64,000 nt of DNA from a virus. Position 1 is the stretch's first letter, and each line of letters starts with the position of its first letter. The position numbers were made by a program, and so were the translations under genes. This document shows, piece after piece, positions 15,695 to 23,506 of the stretch. The notes beneath the pieces were generated by a model. That model saw only the letters and a program-made list of their open reading frames with translations. It ran no database searches and was not told where the DNA came from. Where the stretch lies: positions 62,001 through 126,000 of the IMG/VR virus record IMGVR_UViG_3300018080_000003. One strand, 5' to 3'.

Positions 15695-16809
15695 GTTCTA
15701 ATCTCAGGGCTCCACTCCTCAGGGTTGAGTCCGTAGGTCCAGGCGTTCGCTTGACGCGCTGTCGTCATCTCGGGCGGGACCGGCAGCACGAACGTGCGCC
15801 CGGTCCCGCACCGCACCTGCAGGAACTGCTCACCGGGCGCGTCAGGCAGATCCACGCGCAGCAGCTTGCCCACCTCCGGGCTGTCCTCGTCGACCACGAC
15901 GGGCGACAACTGGTCAAGGACCTTGTCCCAGCCGACGATCTCAGCCAAGCACCGCCGCTGCTCGATGTTCTCCCAGGTCAGCGCCAGCTTGGGGTCGACG
16001 TCGGCTGTCTGCTCGATCCAATCCGCTGGCACCCGTGTGCCGTGCCACGCGTGCACGGCGAACCCGTCGCGGCACAGGATGGCCGGGCCATCTTCGCAAT
16101 GTAGGCGTCGCTCAGCGTCGAAGCGGACGCGTTCGTGTCGCTCCGCGCAAAAGCACACGCCCTCGTATGGGAACCACCACCCCGACGCTGCCGCTAGGCG
16201 CTCCCATTGCCGTAGTAGCTCATCATCCTTCGAGGCGTATTCCGCCCCCGCGACGTCACGGCAAGCCGCATAGTGGCCTATCCAGAATCCCGGCTGCGCG
16301 AGGTGCCAGCCGTTGTCCAGCTCCCTGCGGGCCTGGCCCCCGAGCTGGCCCCCGAGCTGGCCCCAGAGCTGGTCCCAGAGCTGGCCCCAGAGCTGGCCCC
16401 CGAGCTGGCCCCAGAGCTGGCCCCCGAGCTGGCCCCAGAGCTGGTCCCAGAGCTGGCCCCAGAGCTGGCCCCCGAGCTGGCCCCGGAGCGGGCCCCGGAG
16501 CTGGCCCCCGAGCTGGCCCCAGAGCTGGCCCCCGAGCTGGCCCCCGAGCTGGCCCCCGAGCTGGCCCCGGAGCTTGCCCCTCTTTGAGAGGCTCGCCACG
16601 AGCGTGGCTTCTAGGCAACTAGCCAGCGGCCCGCTTCCCCAAACGAACGCCGGCCGATCTTTGCCAATGCGCCGGTAGAAGCCTGTGATCACCTCCTCGG
16701 TGGTCTCCCGGTCTGCCGGGTCTGTGCACGAGCCGATAGCTACCCAGCGCTCACGCTCGCGCGCCACAGCGGCCCACTGATCTGCGCTCAGCGCTTCAAT
16801 CCTCGACAC
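15691..16809 (-). CDS. DUF6745-like protein with QLxG tetrapeptide repeats
   Basis: 372 residues from GTG 16809 (GGAGGGCTGGCGAC upstream); the longer in-frame reading through the next gene is not credible. Residues ~1-65 ([20 protein letters not shown]) and ~160-360 ([28 protein letters not shown]) fit the DUF6745 family from memory. Between them lie about twenty copies of [12 protein letters not shown]. The family often has such internal repeats; function is unknown. Repeat number is expected to vary between relatives. Confidence 0.7.
   Translation of the reverse strand: MSRIEALSADQWAAVARERERWVAIGSCTDPADRETTEEVITGFYRRIGKDRPAFVWGSGPLASCLEATLVASLSKRGKLRGQLGGQLGGQLGGQLWGQLGGQLRGPLRGQLGGQLWGQLWDQLWGQLGGQLWGQLGGQLWGQLWDQLWGQLGGQLGGQARRELDNGWHLAQPGFWIGHYAACRDVAGAEYASKDDELLRQWERLAAASGWWFPYEGVCFCAERHERVRFDAERRLHCEDGPAILCRDGFAVHAWHGTRVPADWIEQTADVDPKLALTWENIEQRRCLAEIVGWDKVLDQLSPVVVDEDSPEVGKLLRVDLPDAPGEQFLQVRCGTGRTFVLPVPPEMTTARQANAWTYGLNPEEWSPEIRT
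16328..16578. repeat. 12-bp tandem repeat inside the DUF6745 gene
   Basis: About twenty consecutive 12-mers of the form CCCCGAGCTGGC / CCCAGAGCTGGC (plus strand), encoding Gln-Leu-Gly/Trp/Arg-Gly on the minus strand. Each unit centres on GAGCT, so the array has many short self-complementary parts and no stop codon in any frame. Copies vary mainly at one codon (GGG, TGG, CGG). Confidence 0.9.
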
Positions 16810-17149
16810 GTCGCCAGCCCTCCGGGGTGTACTCGCGCTGGCGCCGCAACTCGAAGGTGCCGGCGGGGATGAGAAGCGACTCGTGCGTGTCGACGGGGCG
16901 GTGGTGCTCAAGCACGATGGGCGACTCGCACCGCAGGTAGCAGACCATGGGGTCCGCGGGCTCTCGCCATAGCTCGGCGTCCGATGGGATCGTGTGGTGG
17001 TGGCCCGTCTCACTGTGGGCCACTACGTGGTGGTCGCCGGTGGCATGGATGCGCTCTGCGGCCTCTGGGATGGTGTTGATGCGACGGATCAAGAGATCGC
17101 CCTGTGCAGCTTGGTTGTTGAACTTCATCATGTTTCTTCTTCCTTTCAT
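16796..17149 (-). CDS. Conserved-type small protein next to DUF6745
   Basis: 117 residues from ATG 17149 (ATGA-coupled), or 111 from ATG 17131, which has GGAAGAAGAAAC upstream. The pattern [60 protein letters not shown] has conserved His clusters that may bind metal. It overlaps the DUF6745 start by 14 bases, so the two are likely functional partners; this pairing in other phages is from memory and unverified. Confidence 0.65.
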   Translation of the reverse strand: MKGRRNMMKFNNQAAQGDLLIRRINTIPEAAERIHATGDHHVVAHSETGHHHTIPSDAELWREPADPMVCYLRCESPIVLEHHRPVDTHESLLIPAGTFELRRQREYTPEGWRRVED

Positions 17150-17358
17150 GGCTCCAGTTGTTCTGAGAACCTCGAAGGCTTGTAGAAGCCTTCGAGGATG
17201 CCGTCGATGACGGCCTTGAGGGTGTAGTAGGGCTCGTATGGCGTGGGTGTCTTCGCGAGGGAGACGACGGTTTCCTTGTCGATCTTGCTCACGTTCTCGG
17301 GCCAGAGGTCTTCATCGACGATTCTACGCGCCTTCTTCTGCCAGGCGGTTCCGCTCAT
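17146..17358 (-). CDS. 70-residue hypothetical protein
   Basis: From ATG 17358 (MSGTAWQKKARRIVDEDLWP), ATGA-coupled to the MazG-like gene upstream and to the next gene. Ends GFYKPSRFSEQLEP. Mixed-charge, no motif recognised. Confidence 0.55.
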   Translation of the reverse strand: MSGTAWQKKARRIVDEDLWPENVSKIDKETVVSLAKTPTPYEPYYTLKAVIDGILEGFYKPSRFSEQLEP

Positions 17359-18044
17359 CGCAGGGGTCCTTTCCAGAGTCGGTGGGGAATGGCACCGCGT
17401 AGCTGTTTCGCGGTGAAAGGGTCGATGTTGTCTGTGTTTTCTCTCCTGGCGTAGAGCAGGGTGCCGTTCCAGCATTTGGTAATCTGCCACCAGTAGGTGC
17501 CGGAGAAGAACCACCTCGCGAATTCTCCGTCGGTTCGCTCCCACCAGGGGAGAAGGTCGTCCTCGTTGTCTTCTTCGGGGTCTTCTGGCTCTTCGCCCTC
17601 GATGTAGTAGCCGTCGTCGTGAAGCATCACGCGGGGGATGGGCATTTCCAGGCTTTGCCGATTGAACTTTTGTGTGACAGCTTCTCCAAGATCGATGTTG
17701 AGCGAGTCGGCGAGCAGTCCGAGGTAGATGGCGGTGTCGGCCAGCTCGAAGGCGAGCTTGGTTTTCAGATCGTCTGAGAGGATCGATTCGTCTGAGAGAC
17801 CACAGCGGTCCACGAGCCCAGAAGAGTTCTTGATGTCTTCCAGGTCGACTTCGAAGTCACCTCGGAGCACCTTCTTCAGCAGGTTGGCGAACTCTCCTAG
17901 CTCGCCCATCGTGGCGAGCGTCCAGCGCTCGGGTGTCCACTTGGCGTCAGGCTTCTGTGCGAGGCCGCCTCGGGCGTTGCGGAAGCGCTTGTTGCGCTTG
18001 CGTGAGGCTTCTTGGAGAGCCTTGAAGCTGAGGTCTTTTGACAT
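17355..18044 (-). CDS. MazG-like NTP pyrophosphohydrolase with extra C-terminal domain
   Basis: 229 residues from ATG 18044. MGELGEFANLLKKV (ExxE-type) and ELADTAIYLGLLADSLNIDL (ExxD-type), ~50 residues apart, are the two metal-binding helices of the all-alpha MazG/dUTPase superfamily. These hydrolyse NTPs or dNTPs to monophosphates, and in phages may also lower ppGpp. After an acidic linker (GEEPEDPEEDNEDD) comes a Trp-rich C-terminal segment of unknown role. Confidence 0.75.
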   Translation of the reverse strand: MSKDLSFKALQEASRKRNKRFRNARGGLAQKPDAKWTPERWTLATMGELGEFANLLKKVLRGDFEVDLEDIKNSSGLVDRCGLSDESILSDDLKTKLAFELADTAIYLGLLADSLNIDLGEAVTQKFNRQSLEMPIPRVMLHDDGYYIEGEEPEDPEEDNEDDLLPWWERTDGEFARWFFSGTYWWQITKCWNGTLLYARRENTDNIDPFTAKQLRGAIPHRLWKGPLR

Positions 18045-18218
18045 GCTGGGTGCTCTTTCTTGAAAGATGGGCGCAGGGAGCCGAGGAGGACCGGGTGTCG
18101 ACACGCGCTGAGGCTTGGCTATCGCTCCAGCGACAGTCGACGATGAGGTCTTTCCTCGGCCCCCTTTGCCCGAGGTATTAGGAGAACAAACAATGCAAAC
18201 AGCCGGAGATGACTGCGG

Positions 18219-18287
18219 AGGCTGGTTGAGGATTCGAACCTCGAAGAGGGGCGCGCTCTTCAGCTACTCTTCAGCCGGACGCCAGCC
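18219..18287 (-). tRNA. Degenerate tRNA-like element
   Basis: Acceptor GGCTGG/CCAGCC (six pairs), D-arm CGGCT/AGCTG, anticodon stem AAGAG/CTCTT with loop CGCGCCC, T-arm GAGG-TTCGAAT-CCTC. The loop lacks U33, the D-loop lacks the GG pair and the variable loop is almost absent, so decoding (nominally CGC, Ala) is doubtful. It may be a tRNA relic or mimic. The rest of 18045-18371 has no credible gene. Confidence 0.45.
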
Positions 18288-18361
18288 AAGTGTGTCGAAG
18301 GGGCTGTTTCATGTTGGACTACGTGATGGGATCTCCCCACCCACCATGGCCCCTTCGGCAC

Positions 18362-18398
18362 GTAACTCATGTTACTGCAGGACGCCCTGCCGTTGCAA
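18362..18398 (-). promoter_or_regulatory. GTAAC-N4-GTTAC dyad, candidate leftward promoter
   Basis: The dyad GTAACTCATGTTAC (18362-18375) overlaps the stop of the zincin-like gene. Leftwards, TTGCAA (18393-18398), 18 bp, TAACAT (18369-18374) could form a promoter for the tRNA-like element and the MazG operon. Confidence 0.5.
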
Positions 18399-18878
18399 CT
18401 CTTCGATGACTTTCTTCGCCATCCGCTTGGTGCGTCGCGAGCCGAGCATGCGCCTGAGCGCTGCTTCTTCCTTTTTGCCAGCAAGCTCGGGTGGCTCGTC
18501 GTCGTCGAAGGTGAACCAAGAGCCGATGTTTCCGTAGACGCTCTGCTCCGCTTTCTGGATGAAGCGGGTCGGGGCGTTCACTTCTGCGCCGACGCGCATG
18601 GTGACGACAGTCGCTCTGAGTTCGTTGAAGTCGCAGAACTGGTCGGATCGCTTCGCAAGCTCAGAAGAGATGTCTTTCTTACCTCCCGGTGGCTCGCTGA
18701 GACTCTCGCCGAGGCCGAGCCAGTGGCCCATCTCATGGGCGAGGAACTCCACCAGGTGCCAATTGGGCCAGTCACCCATCCGGTAGTGGGGTTTTTGCAT
18801 GCGGTGGTACTCGGCGATCTCCGTGACGGGCAACCACTCAGCAGCGAGCGCTTCGAGTCTCTCTTGGTTGATCTTCAT
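18372..18878 (-). CDS. Zincin-like protein (HExxH)
   Basis: 168 residues. EFLAHEMGHWLGLGES (residues ~44-59) has HExxHxxG as in metzincins, but Glu occupies the third-ligand position where metzincins have His. It could be a small metalloprotease or a relative with altered chemistry. The C-terminal ~40 residues are basic and helical (RRMLGSRRTKRMAKKVIEEL). No signal peptide, so action in the cytoplasm is likely. Confidence 0.55.
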   Translation of the reverse strand: MKINQERLEALAAEWLPVTEIAEYHRMQKPHYRMGDWPNWHLVEFLAHEMGHWLGLGESLSEPPGGKKDISSELAKRSDQFCDFNELRATVVTMRVGAEVNAPTRFIQKAEQSVYGNIGSWFTFDDDEPPELAGKKEEAALRRMLGSRRTKRMAKKVIEELQRQGVLQ

Positions 18879-18886
18879 CTTCGGAC

Positions 18887-19213
18887 CTAGCTCTTTGGTG
18901 AGAGCGCCTCCATGTCGTCGAAGACCTTGAACAGCTCGTGGGCGCTTCTGGTGATCTTCTCTACATGACTCTGTCTCTCGTGGTACTCGGCTTGAACGAG
19001 CTTGAAGACGAAGGACCAGAGGTTGTCGAGGGCATCGGACGGGCTTTGGGACTCTCCTGAGGTCACGAGGAAGGTACCCTCCGGATCTCCCTCGTAGATT
19101 TCTCGCACCCGCGCATGCCAGCCTTTCTCGCCCTCGAATATTTCGAGCTGGAGAGGCTTTGAGAGGGCCAGACTGGCTGCTTTCAAGAGTAGCTCTACGC
19201 GTTGGTTGGTCAT
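18887..19213 (-). CDS. Hypothetical protein
   Basis: 108 residues from ATG 19213 (MTNQRVELLLKAASLALSKP). The middle SPSDALDNLWSFVFKLVQAE and RSAHELFKVFDDME are helical. No family recognised. GAGGAG lies upstream, two bases after the preceding stop. Confidence 0.55.
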   Translation of the reverse strand: MTNQRVELLLKAASLALSKPLQLEIFEGEKGWHARVREIYEGDPEGTFLVTSGESQSPSDALDNLWSFVFKLVQAEYHERQSHVEKITRSAHELFKVFDDMEALSPKS

Positions 19214-19215
19214 GA

Positions 19216-19584
19216 TCAGGGCTCCTCTCCTTCGGGACCGAAGAACTGTGCGATGGCGCGCGCCCTGCCCCCGGTGAACATGTCGGCGGTCTGCTCGGCG
19301 GTGAGACCGAGGCGGATGAGGCATTTGCCGGTCTTCTTGCTTCGGATCTCGAAGAAGTAGCAGCCGTTGCCCTTCTGCAAGCGCACGACGGCGTCTTGGA
19401 CGGGCTTGAACCGAACGAGCTTCTCCTCGTCGTACGAGGGCATGTCGTCGTAGTCGAACTCGCTGAAGCTGGGCGGCTCGGTTCCGAGCCCGATGCGGGT
19501 CTGGTTGAGTGCCTGGCGTTGCTCCTTGGTGGGGAAGCCGGCGAGGGTCTTGTCGAATTTGTCTTCCATGATGTTGGTGCTCAT
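19216..19584 (-). CDS. Hypothetical protein
   Basis: 122 residues, MSTNIMEDKFDKTLAGFPTK..., acidic N-terminal half and an alpha/beta C-terminal half (GKCLIRLGLTAEQTADMF). ATGA-coupled to the gene at 19581. No family recognised. Confidence 0.55.
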   Translation of the reverse strand: MSTNIMEDKFDKTLAGFPTKEQRQALNQTRIGLGTEPPSFSEFDYDDMPSYDEEKLVRFKPVQDAVVRLQKGNGCYFFEIRSKKTGKCLIRLGLTAEQTADMFTGGRARAIAQFFGPEGEEP

Positions 19585-19997
19585 TGGTTTTGGATCTCCT
19601 CGCGGAGCTTCAGCAGTTGCGCTTGGGCTACTTCAAGCCTTTCTCGCAGAACTTCGTTGTACTGTTTGGTCTTCTCGATGGCGTACTTCAGCGCTTGGGT
19701 GCGCGTGTAGAAGAGCCTGGACACCTCAGGCTTGTTGAGGCGCCTTTGAATCCACTTCGTGGTCGTACGCCCTGTAGGGCAGTTGTTCTCTGACACCATC
19801 CAGTCGTCGATCAGGTCGGCTCCAGCGCGGCCGGTGTCGTGGGGCGCGTACTCAGCCCACGTGCAGTGCTCGTAGTAGGTGTAGGTATTCTCGAAGACGT
19901 GGTACTTGTCGGAGTAGAAGGAGACGTGAAACAGCGTGAAGCTGTCTCGGTCTTGTGGGTCTTCGAGGATCTTTTTGATCTCTTCTTCTGAGGTCAT
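19581..19997 (-). CDS. Hypothetical protein with C-terminal coiled coil
   Basis: 138 residues from ATG 19997 (ATGA overlap with the large gene upstream). Tyr-rich first half (VFENTYTYYEHCTWAEY) and a final helix of heptads (LRERLEVAQAQLLKLREEI). No known domain. Confidence 0.55.
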   Translation of the reverse strand: MTSEEEIKKILEDPQDRDSFTLFHVSFYSDKYHVFENTYTYYEHCTWAEYAPHDTGRAGADLIDDWMVSENNCPTGRTTTKWIQRRLNKPEVSRLFYTRTQALKYAIEKTKQYNEVLRERLEVAQAQLLKLREEIQNQ

Positions 19998-21190
19998 GCC
20001 GTCCACCCGAACAGGTCGCTGTCATCGTCGAGCGTGCCGTGGTCGGGCTCAGCGTCCTGGCCCACGGGGCCAGAGGGCGGAGCGCTCACGGGCGGAAGCT
20101 CGTCGACCGAGGGCGGCGGAGGCGGAGCCTCCGAAGCGGGCGGCGGGGAGGCGTCCGAAGTGCGCGTCTCCGCGGCGGGCTCCGGCTCCTCCTCGTCGAG
20201 GAAGTCGACCACCTGACCCTGGAGCAGCGAGCGGAAGTGCCGCTGGTAAAGCTCCTGGGTCTCCTGAAGGGGCGTCATGACGCTCGCCTCGATGACCTCC
20301 TTGTAGAGGGAGAGCTTGTTGCCGAGCTGCTGCATGTTCTCCAGCTGGCGCTTGATGTAGCCCTCGCGGCTCTTGGGCTTGCCCTTGGCGGTGAGCGAGG
20401 GGCTCTTGGCCTCTTCGATCTCACGCTGCAGGCGCTCCTTCATCTCGGCCAGCTCCTCGGTGAGCTTGCGCTTGCCGGCGTCCTGCATGACGGCCACGTC
20501 GTGGGCGGCGCCCATCGTGGTCTTCGGGTCGCGCAGGTAGTAGATGCCGAGCCGGACCCGGCACTCGTCCATGAAGGCGTGGAGCGCAGGGGCGTTGTGG
20601 TGGATGATGTAGTAGTTGTTGCCACCACCGAGGCTCTTGCTGCCTCCGGCCTGCTCGACGGCAGCGCGGAGCGCTTTGCCCAGCTGGCTCGCATCCATGT
20701 TCTCCAGCAGGGAGTTGGCCTGTTGGGCGATGTCTTCGGCACGCTTGCGCGCCTCCTCATCGGGGAAGGTGCTCTGCCCCTCGGGCGGGAATGCGCGGGC
20801 CTGGACGATGGTGTTGCCGTCCTCGTCGAGGCCCAGGTTGCCGATGCGCACGCGGGCGAGGCAGGTGTACTCGTCGCCCGATTCGTCATCGCCGGTGACC
20901 TCGGTCACGTGGATGGCCATGGGCGTGTCTGGGTTGGGGTGCACGAATTCGCGCACCAGGTAGCCCTTGGGGTTGCGCCCTCGCCGCGACGCGGCCTTCA
21001 GGGCGCTGTCGGGCTTGGGCGGTCGCTCGACGAGCGAAGCGAAGCCGTGCTCCTGGAACACCTTGAGGGCGTCGCGGCGCGGGACGTAGACGCCCGTCAC
21101 GGCGAACTCGATGCGGTCGCCGAGCCAGGTCGCGCCGTGCTTCTCGCAGCGCTTGCGGGTCTCTTTGATGGTCTCTGATTCGATGGTCAT
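19994..21190 (-). CDS. Large multidomain hypothetical protein with acidic tail
   Basis: 398 residues, the largest gene of the leftward array. An N-terminal alpha/beta part (GDRIEFAVTGVYVPRRDALK), a central part with GGGNNYYIIHHNAPALHAFM, long charged helices (ELAEMKERLQREIEEAKSPS), then a Pro-rich linker and acidic end DDDSDLFGW. The acidic/aromatic tip resembles SSB-type interaction tails, so a DNA-metabolism role is possible but unproven. An antisense open frame covers most of it and is judged an artefact of codon use. Confidence 0.6.
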   Translation of the reverse strand: MTIESETIKETRKRCEKHGATWLGDRIEFAVTGVYVPRRDALKVFQEHGFASLVERPPKPDSALKAASRRGRNPKGYLVREFVHPNPDTPMAIHVTEVTGDDESGDEYTCLARVRIGNLGLDEDGNTIVQARAFPPEGQSTFPDEEARKRAEDIAQQANSLLENMDASQLGKALRAAVEQAGGSKSLGGGNNYYIIHHNAPALHAFMDECRVRLGIYYLRDPKTTMGAAHDVAVMQDAGKRKLTEELAEMKERLQREIEEAKSPSLTAKGKPKSREGYIKRQLENMQQLGNKLSLYKEVIEASVMTPLQETQELYQRHFRSLLQGQVVDFLDEEEPEPAAETRTSDASPPPASEAPPPPPSVDELPPVSAPPSGPVGQDAEPDHGTLDDDSDLFGWTA

Positions 21191-21417
21191 CAGTAGTCTC
21201 CGTCACAGAGCACGATGGCTCGCTTGTTGGCGTAGTGGTCGGTGCTGTCGTAGACCTCGTGGAGGTCGCTGGCCTTCAGATCGGATCCGTCGAGCTGCTG
21301 TTCCTTCAGCTCTTTCTTCAAGATCGCTTTCGCCTCGACGCGAGACTCGGCGAGCACGATGGCGGCGGTGCCCGTAGGCTGACGGCCTGTGAATGCTGTG
21401 CAGGTGTAGATCTTCAT
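21190..21417 (-). CDS. Small hypothetical protein
   Basis: 75 residues from ATG 21417 (GAAGAAGGAGAACAACC upstream), MKIYTCTAFTGRQPTGTAAI. An alternating strand/helix pattern (VEAKAILKKELKEQ) suggests a small alpha/beta domain. ATGA-coupled on both sides. Confidence 0.6.
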   Translation of the reverse strand: MKIYTCTAFTGRQPTGTAAIVLAESRVEAKAILKKELKEQQLDGSDLKASDLHEVYDSTDHYANKRAIVLCDGDY

Positions 21418-21620
21418 GGTTGTTCTCCTTCTTCTTGCTCCCAGTAGGGATCGGGTTGCTCGGGTGCGCCGTACTCCTTGAGCGCACGCTGGGCCAGCCA
21501 TCGGATAGCCTTCAGGCTCTCGGCAGGGTTCTGCGTTGTCTCAGTGGCGACCAGGATGCCGCGCATGTACTCGGTCAGCGCGATCGCCTGCTCGCAGTTG
21601 CAAAGCTCGTCGGTTGCCAT
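21414..21620 (-). CDS. 68-residue hypothetical protein
   Basis: From ATG 21620 (MATDELCNCEQAIALTEYMR), acidic, helical, ending EQEEGEQP. One CNC near the start. No family recognised. Confidence 0.5.
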   Translation of the reverse strand: MATDELCNCEQAIALTEYMRGILVATETTQNPAESLKAIRWLAQRALKEYGAPEQPDPYWEQEEGEQP

Positions 21621-21621
21621 G

Positions 21622-21969
21622 TCAGTTGTCCTCGTTGATGACTTTGATGGCCTCGGTCTCGCTACCGTTCCACTCGGTGCGGATGCCAAACTTGCTGAGA
21701 GTTCGAACGACGGTGCTCGCGATGTCTTTGGCTTCGAAGGGAACGCCAGGCGTCTTGCCGTAGTAGAGGTGGAAGTTGTGTCCTTCTGCTTTTCGCTCTC
21801 CCTCTTGCTGGTGGAAGAACACGTACCCGATGCCATCGCGCTTCCCCTCTTCGAGGTCACGTTCCAGCTTGGACAGAGCGCAGCTCTGGCAGCAGCTGTA
21901 GTTTTGTAGCGCGATGATCTGCTTTCGTCGCAGCGCCTTGAAGGCGCGGGTCAGTCTCGTGCTTGTCAT
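21622..21969 (-). CDS. DUF6891-like protein
   Basis: 115 residues from ATG 21969 with AAAGGGAACAAGC upstream. The start (MTSTRLTRAFKALRR, then ALQNYSCCQSC), YVFFHQQEG, HLYYGKT and TEWNGSETEAIKVI match, from memory, the pattern of DUF6891-type proteins found in phages and bacteria. Function is unknown; the CCQSC may bind metal. First gene after a dyad promoter and hairpin leader. Confidence 0.6.
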   Translation of the reverse strand: MTSTRLTRAFKALRRKQIIALQNYSCCQSCALSKLERDLEEGKRDGIGYVFFHQQEGERKAEGHNFHLYYGKTPGVPFEAKDIASTVVRTLSKFGIRTEWNGSETEAIKVINEDN

Positions 21970-21990
21970 GCTTGTTCCCTTTCTTCTTCG

Positions 21991-22110
21991 CGTCTTGAAT
22001 CGAGGCTCGTCCTCCAGGATTGGAGAGGAGGACAGGTCGCACAGAAGACGAGCCCCGATTCGAGGCGCGAAGCCTCTGGTATTGTTCGTTACCGCTGTTA
22101 CTAGTGTCAA
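21991..22110 (-). promoter_or_regulatory. Promoter with GTAAC repeats and hairpin leader
   Basis: Leftwards, TTGACA (22105-22110), 17 bp, GAACAA (22082-22087). The spacer carries two GTAAC sites four bases apart (22088-22101), here as a direct repeat. The leader downstream folds into a long hairpin: GAATCGAGGCTCGTC near 21998 against GACGAGCCCCGATTC near 22050, with an inner CCTCC/GGAGG stem, ahead of the ribosome-binding site of the 21969 gene. Confidence 0.55.
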
Positions 22111-22121
22111 GCGAAAGATGA

Positions 22122-22301
22122 TCAGCTTGAAACCTTCACCCACTGGACGCCCAGCTGTCTGGCTGCTTCGACGTCGCAGTTCTTGTCTCGGTAGATCCCT
22201 TCTGGGTCCAGACTGGAGGGCTCAACTGGGTCTCCCGGGAAGAAGGTCCAGACGCTCAGGTCCTCCTCGTTTTCTTCGTCTTCTGGACGCGGGCGTAGTG
22301 C
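22122..22301 (-). CDS. Probable coding frame without a clear start codon
   Basis: The frame after the stop at 22302 reads ALRPRPEDEENEEDLSVWTF and on to QLGVQWVKVSS, a natural-looking acidic protein of up to 59 residues. There is no ATG, GTG or TTG in frame. It continues the 22302 gene after TGA, and an ATG overlapping that TGA is in another frame. A sequencing indel, +1 shift, read-through or CTG start could explain it. Unresolved. Confidence 0.35.
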   Translation of the reverse strand, partial: ALRPRPEDEENEEDLSVWTFFPGDPVEPSSLDPEGIYRDKNCDVEAARQLGVQWVKVSS

Positions 22302-22466
22302 TCATGCCCAGTGCGTGGAAGCCAGTGGAAACAGCGCTTTCACTTCTTTTAGGCGTTCGCCCCTGTAGTGGAACTTCTCAGACAGTCTCTTAGGTCCCCA
22401 GAACCATCGAGCCTGAAAGCTGTTCCAGCATAGGTAGTTTCCTCCGATCGACAAGATCACCATCAT
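22302..22466 (-). CDS. Small hypothetical protein
   Basis: 54 residues from ATG 22466 (a second ATG follows) with CCGAGGAGGG upstream. The sequence MMVILSIGGNYLCWNSFQ, then FWGPKRLSEKFHYRGERLK, is aromatic and basic. No family recognised. Confidence 0.5.
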   Translation of the reverse strand: MMVILSIGGNYLCWNSFQARWFWGPKRLSEKFHYRGERLKEVKALFPLASTHWA

Positions 22467-22577
22467 CCCTCCTCGGAAGTCCCCGAGCCTTGCGGCTGAG
22501 GCCCAGAAGGCAGAACAGCGCCCTTCGGGGCGCCGCGCTGCGTGGCTCATGCGTTCACGTGCTCTAGCGTTCGCGGC

Positions 22578-23429
22578 TCACTTGACGTCCTCCGCGGTCA
22601 CGGGGCCCTGGTCCTCGGTCAGGCCGCGCGGGAACATGCTCCGCCGCGTGGGCGGTTGCATCTCGGCGGCGACCTTGGGTAGGTGCTCCTTGGCGGCTGC
22701 GACGCTCCGCGGGTCGGGCTCGTAGTTGTCCTGGAACTCGAAGCCCAGCTGCCCGTCGCCCAGCTCGTTGAGTAGCTGGACGGCTTGCTCTTCGACCTCC
22801 GCCTTGAACTCGGCTTCGAGGGCGGCGAGTCGCTGCGACCAGCGCACGGCTTTCTTGGCCCGCTCGCGAATCACGTTCGCGTACTGGCTGCAGATGACGT
22901 TGCCGATGCGAGCACGCTCCTCGGCGGCCATCAGATCGGCGACCTTGGCGAGGGCGTTCTCGATGTAGCGGGGTAGGTCTTGGTCGATGCCATCGTCGAG
23001 GAAAGCGGCGTTCGCCTCTTCTTCGGAGATGATCTGACTGGGCTTGTCTGCTTTGAATCGTCGGTCGGCGAAGAAAGTCACCTGACGTCCGTAGCCAAAG
23101 CCAGCGCTGGACTCGTCTTTGCGACTGTCGTTCCACCGACTGCTGAATTCTCCTGAGTACTTCTTGCCGTGCTCCTCTTCGAGCTGACGCTCAACGTCGA
23201 GCTTGATGAACCACCAGCCACTGACGTGGCGGTCTTCTTCGTGCTCCACTCGGAAGTACTCGATCGCTCGGTACTTCTCGTCGGTCATGTACACGTCGAT
23301 GGCTATCGAAGCATGCCGGTAGTAGAGCTTGTCCTTCCGGTTGTCCTTCGTGTGGGTGTTCCACCGATCGTCGGTGAAAACGTAGTCTGGCTTGTTGGCC
23401 ATCTCTTGCTTCTCTTGCTGCTGTTCCAT
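22578..23429 (-). CDS. Hypothetical protein with long helical domain
   Basis: 283 residues from ATG 23429 (CAAAGGAGGACAAC upstream). The N-terminal part is aromatic/charged (YYRHASIAIDVYMTDEKYRA, VSGWWFIKLDVERQLEEEHG). The C-terminal half is Ala/Glu-rich helix (RLAALEAEFKAEVEEQAVQL) ending in a polar Pro-containing tail. No catalytic motif seen. Confidence 0.6.
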   Translation of the reverse strand: MEQQQEKQEMANKPDYVFTDDRWNTHTKDNRKDKLYYRHASIAIDVYMTDEKYRAIEYFRVEHEEDRHVSGWWFIKLDVERQLEEEHGKKYSGEFSSRWNDSRKDESSAGFGYGRQVTFFADRRFKADKPSQIISEEEANAAFLDDGIDQDLPRYIENALAKVADLMAAEERARIGNVICSQYANVIRERAKKAVRWSQRLAALEAEFKAEVEEQAVQLLNELGDGQLGFEFQDNYEPDPRSVAAAKEHLPKVAAEMQPPTRRSMFPRGLTEDQGPVTAEDVK

Positions 23430-23506
23430 GTTGTCCTCCTTTGGTTCACGAATCGTCACCGAGCACGGTCCCGAAGGACCGAGCCCGAGAACGCGCCGTG
23501 AAGCGC

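Noticed and set aside
16328-16578. CRISPR-like array
   Set aside because: The 12-bp units are contiguous and coding, with no unique spacers.
16035-16622. Long open frames in several frames across the 12-bp repeat (Gly-Pro-Arg-Ala and Leu-Ala-Pro-Glu repeats)
   Set aside because: These are off-frame readings of the QLxG-encoding repeat. The minus-strand DUF6745 frame has the flanking domains and start signal.
18293-18356. Second tRNA-like element with AAGGGGC/GCCCCTT ends
   Set aside because: It is too short, with no T-arm or anticodon arm; only an inverted repeat remains.
20039-21178. 379-codon plus-strand open frame
   Set aside because: It mirrors the 398-residue minus-strand gene, which has start, coupling and natural composition; the mirror frame is Leu/Val/Gly-rich with none.
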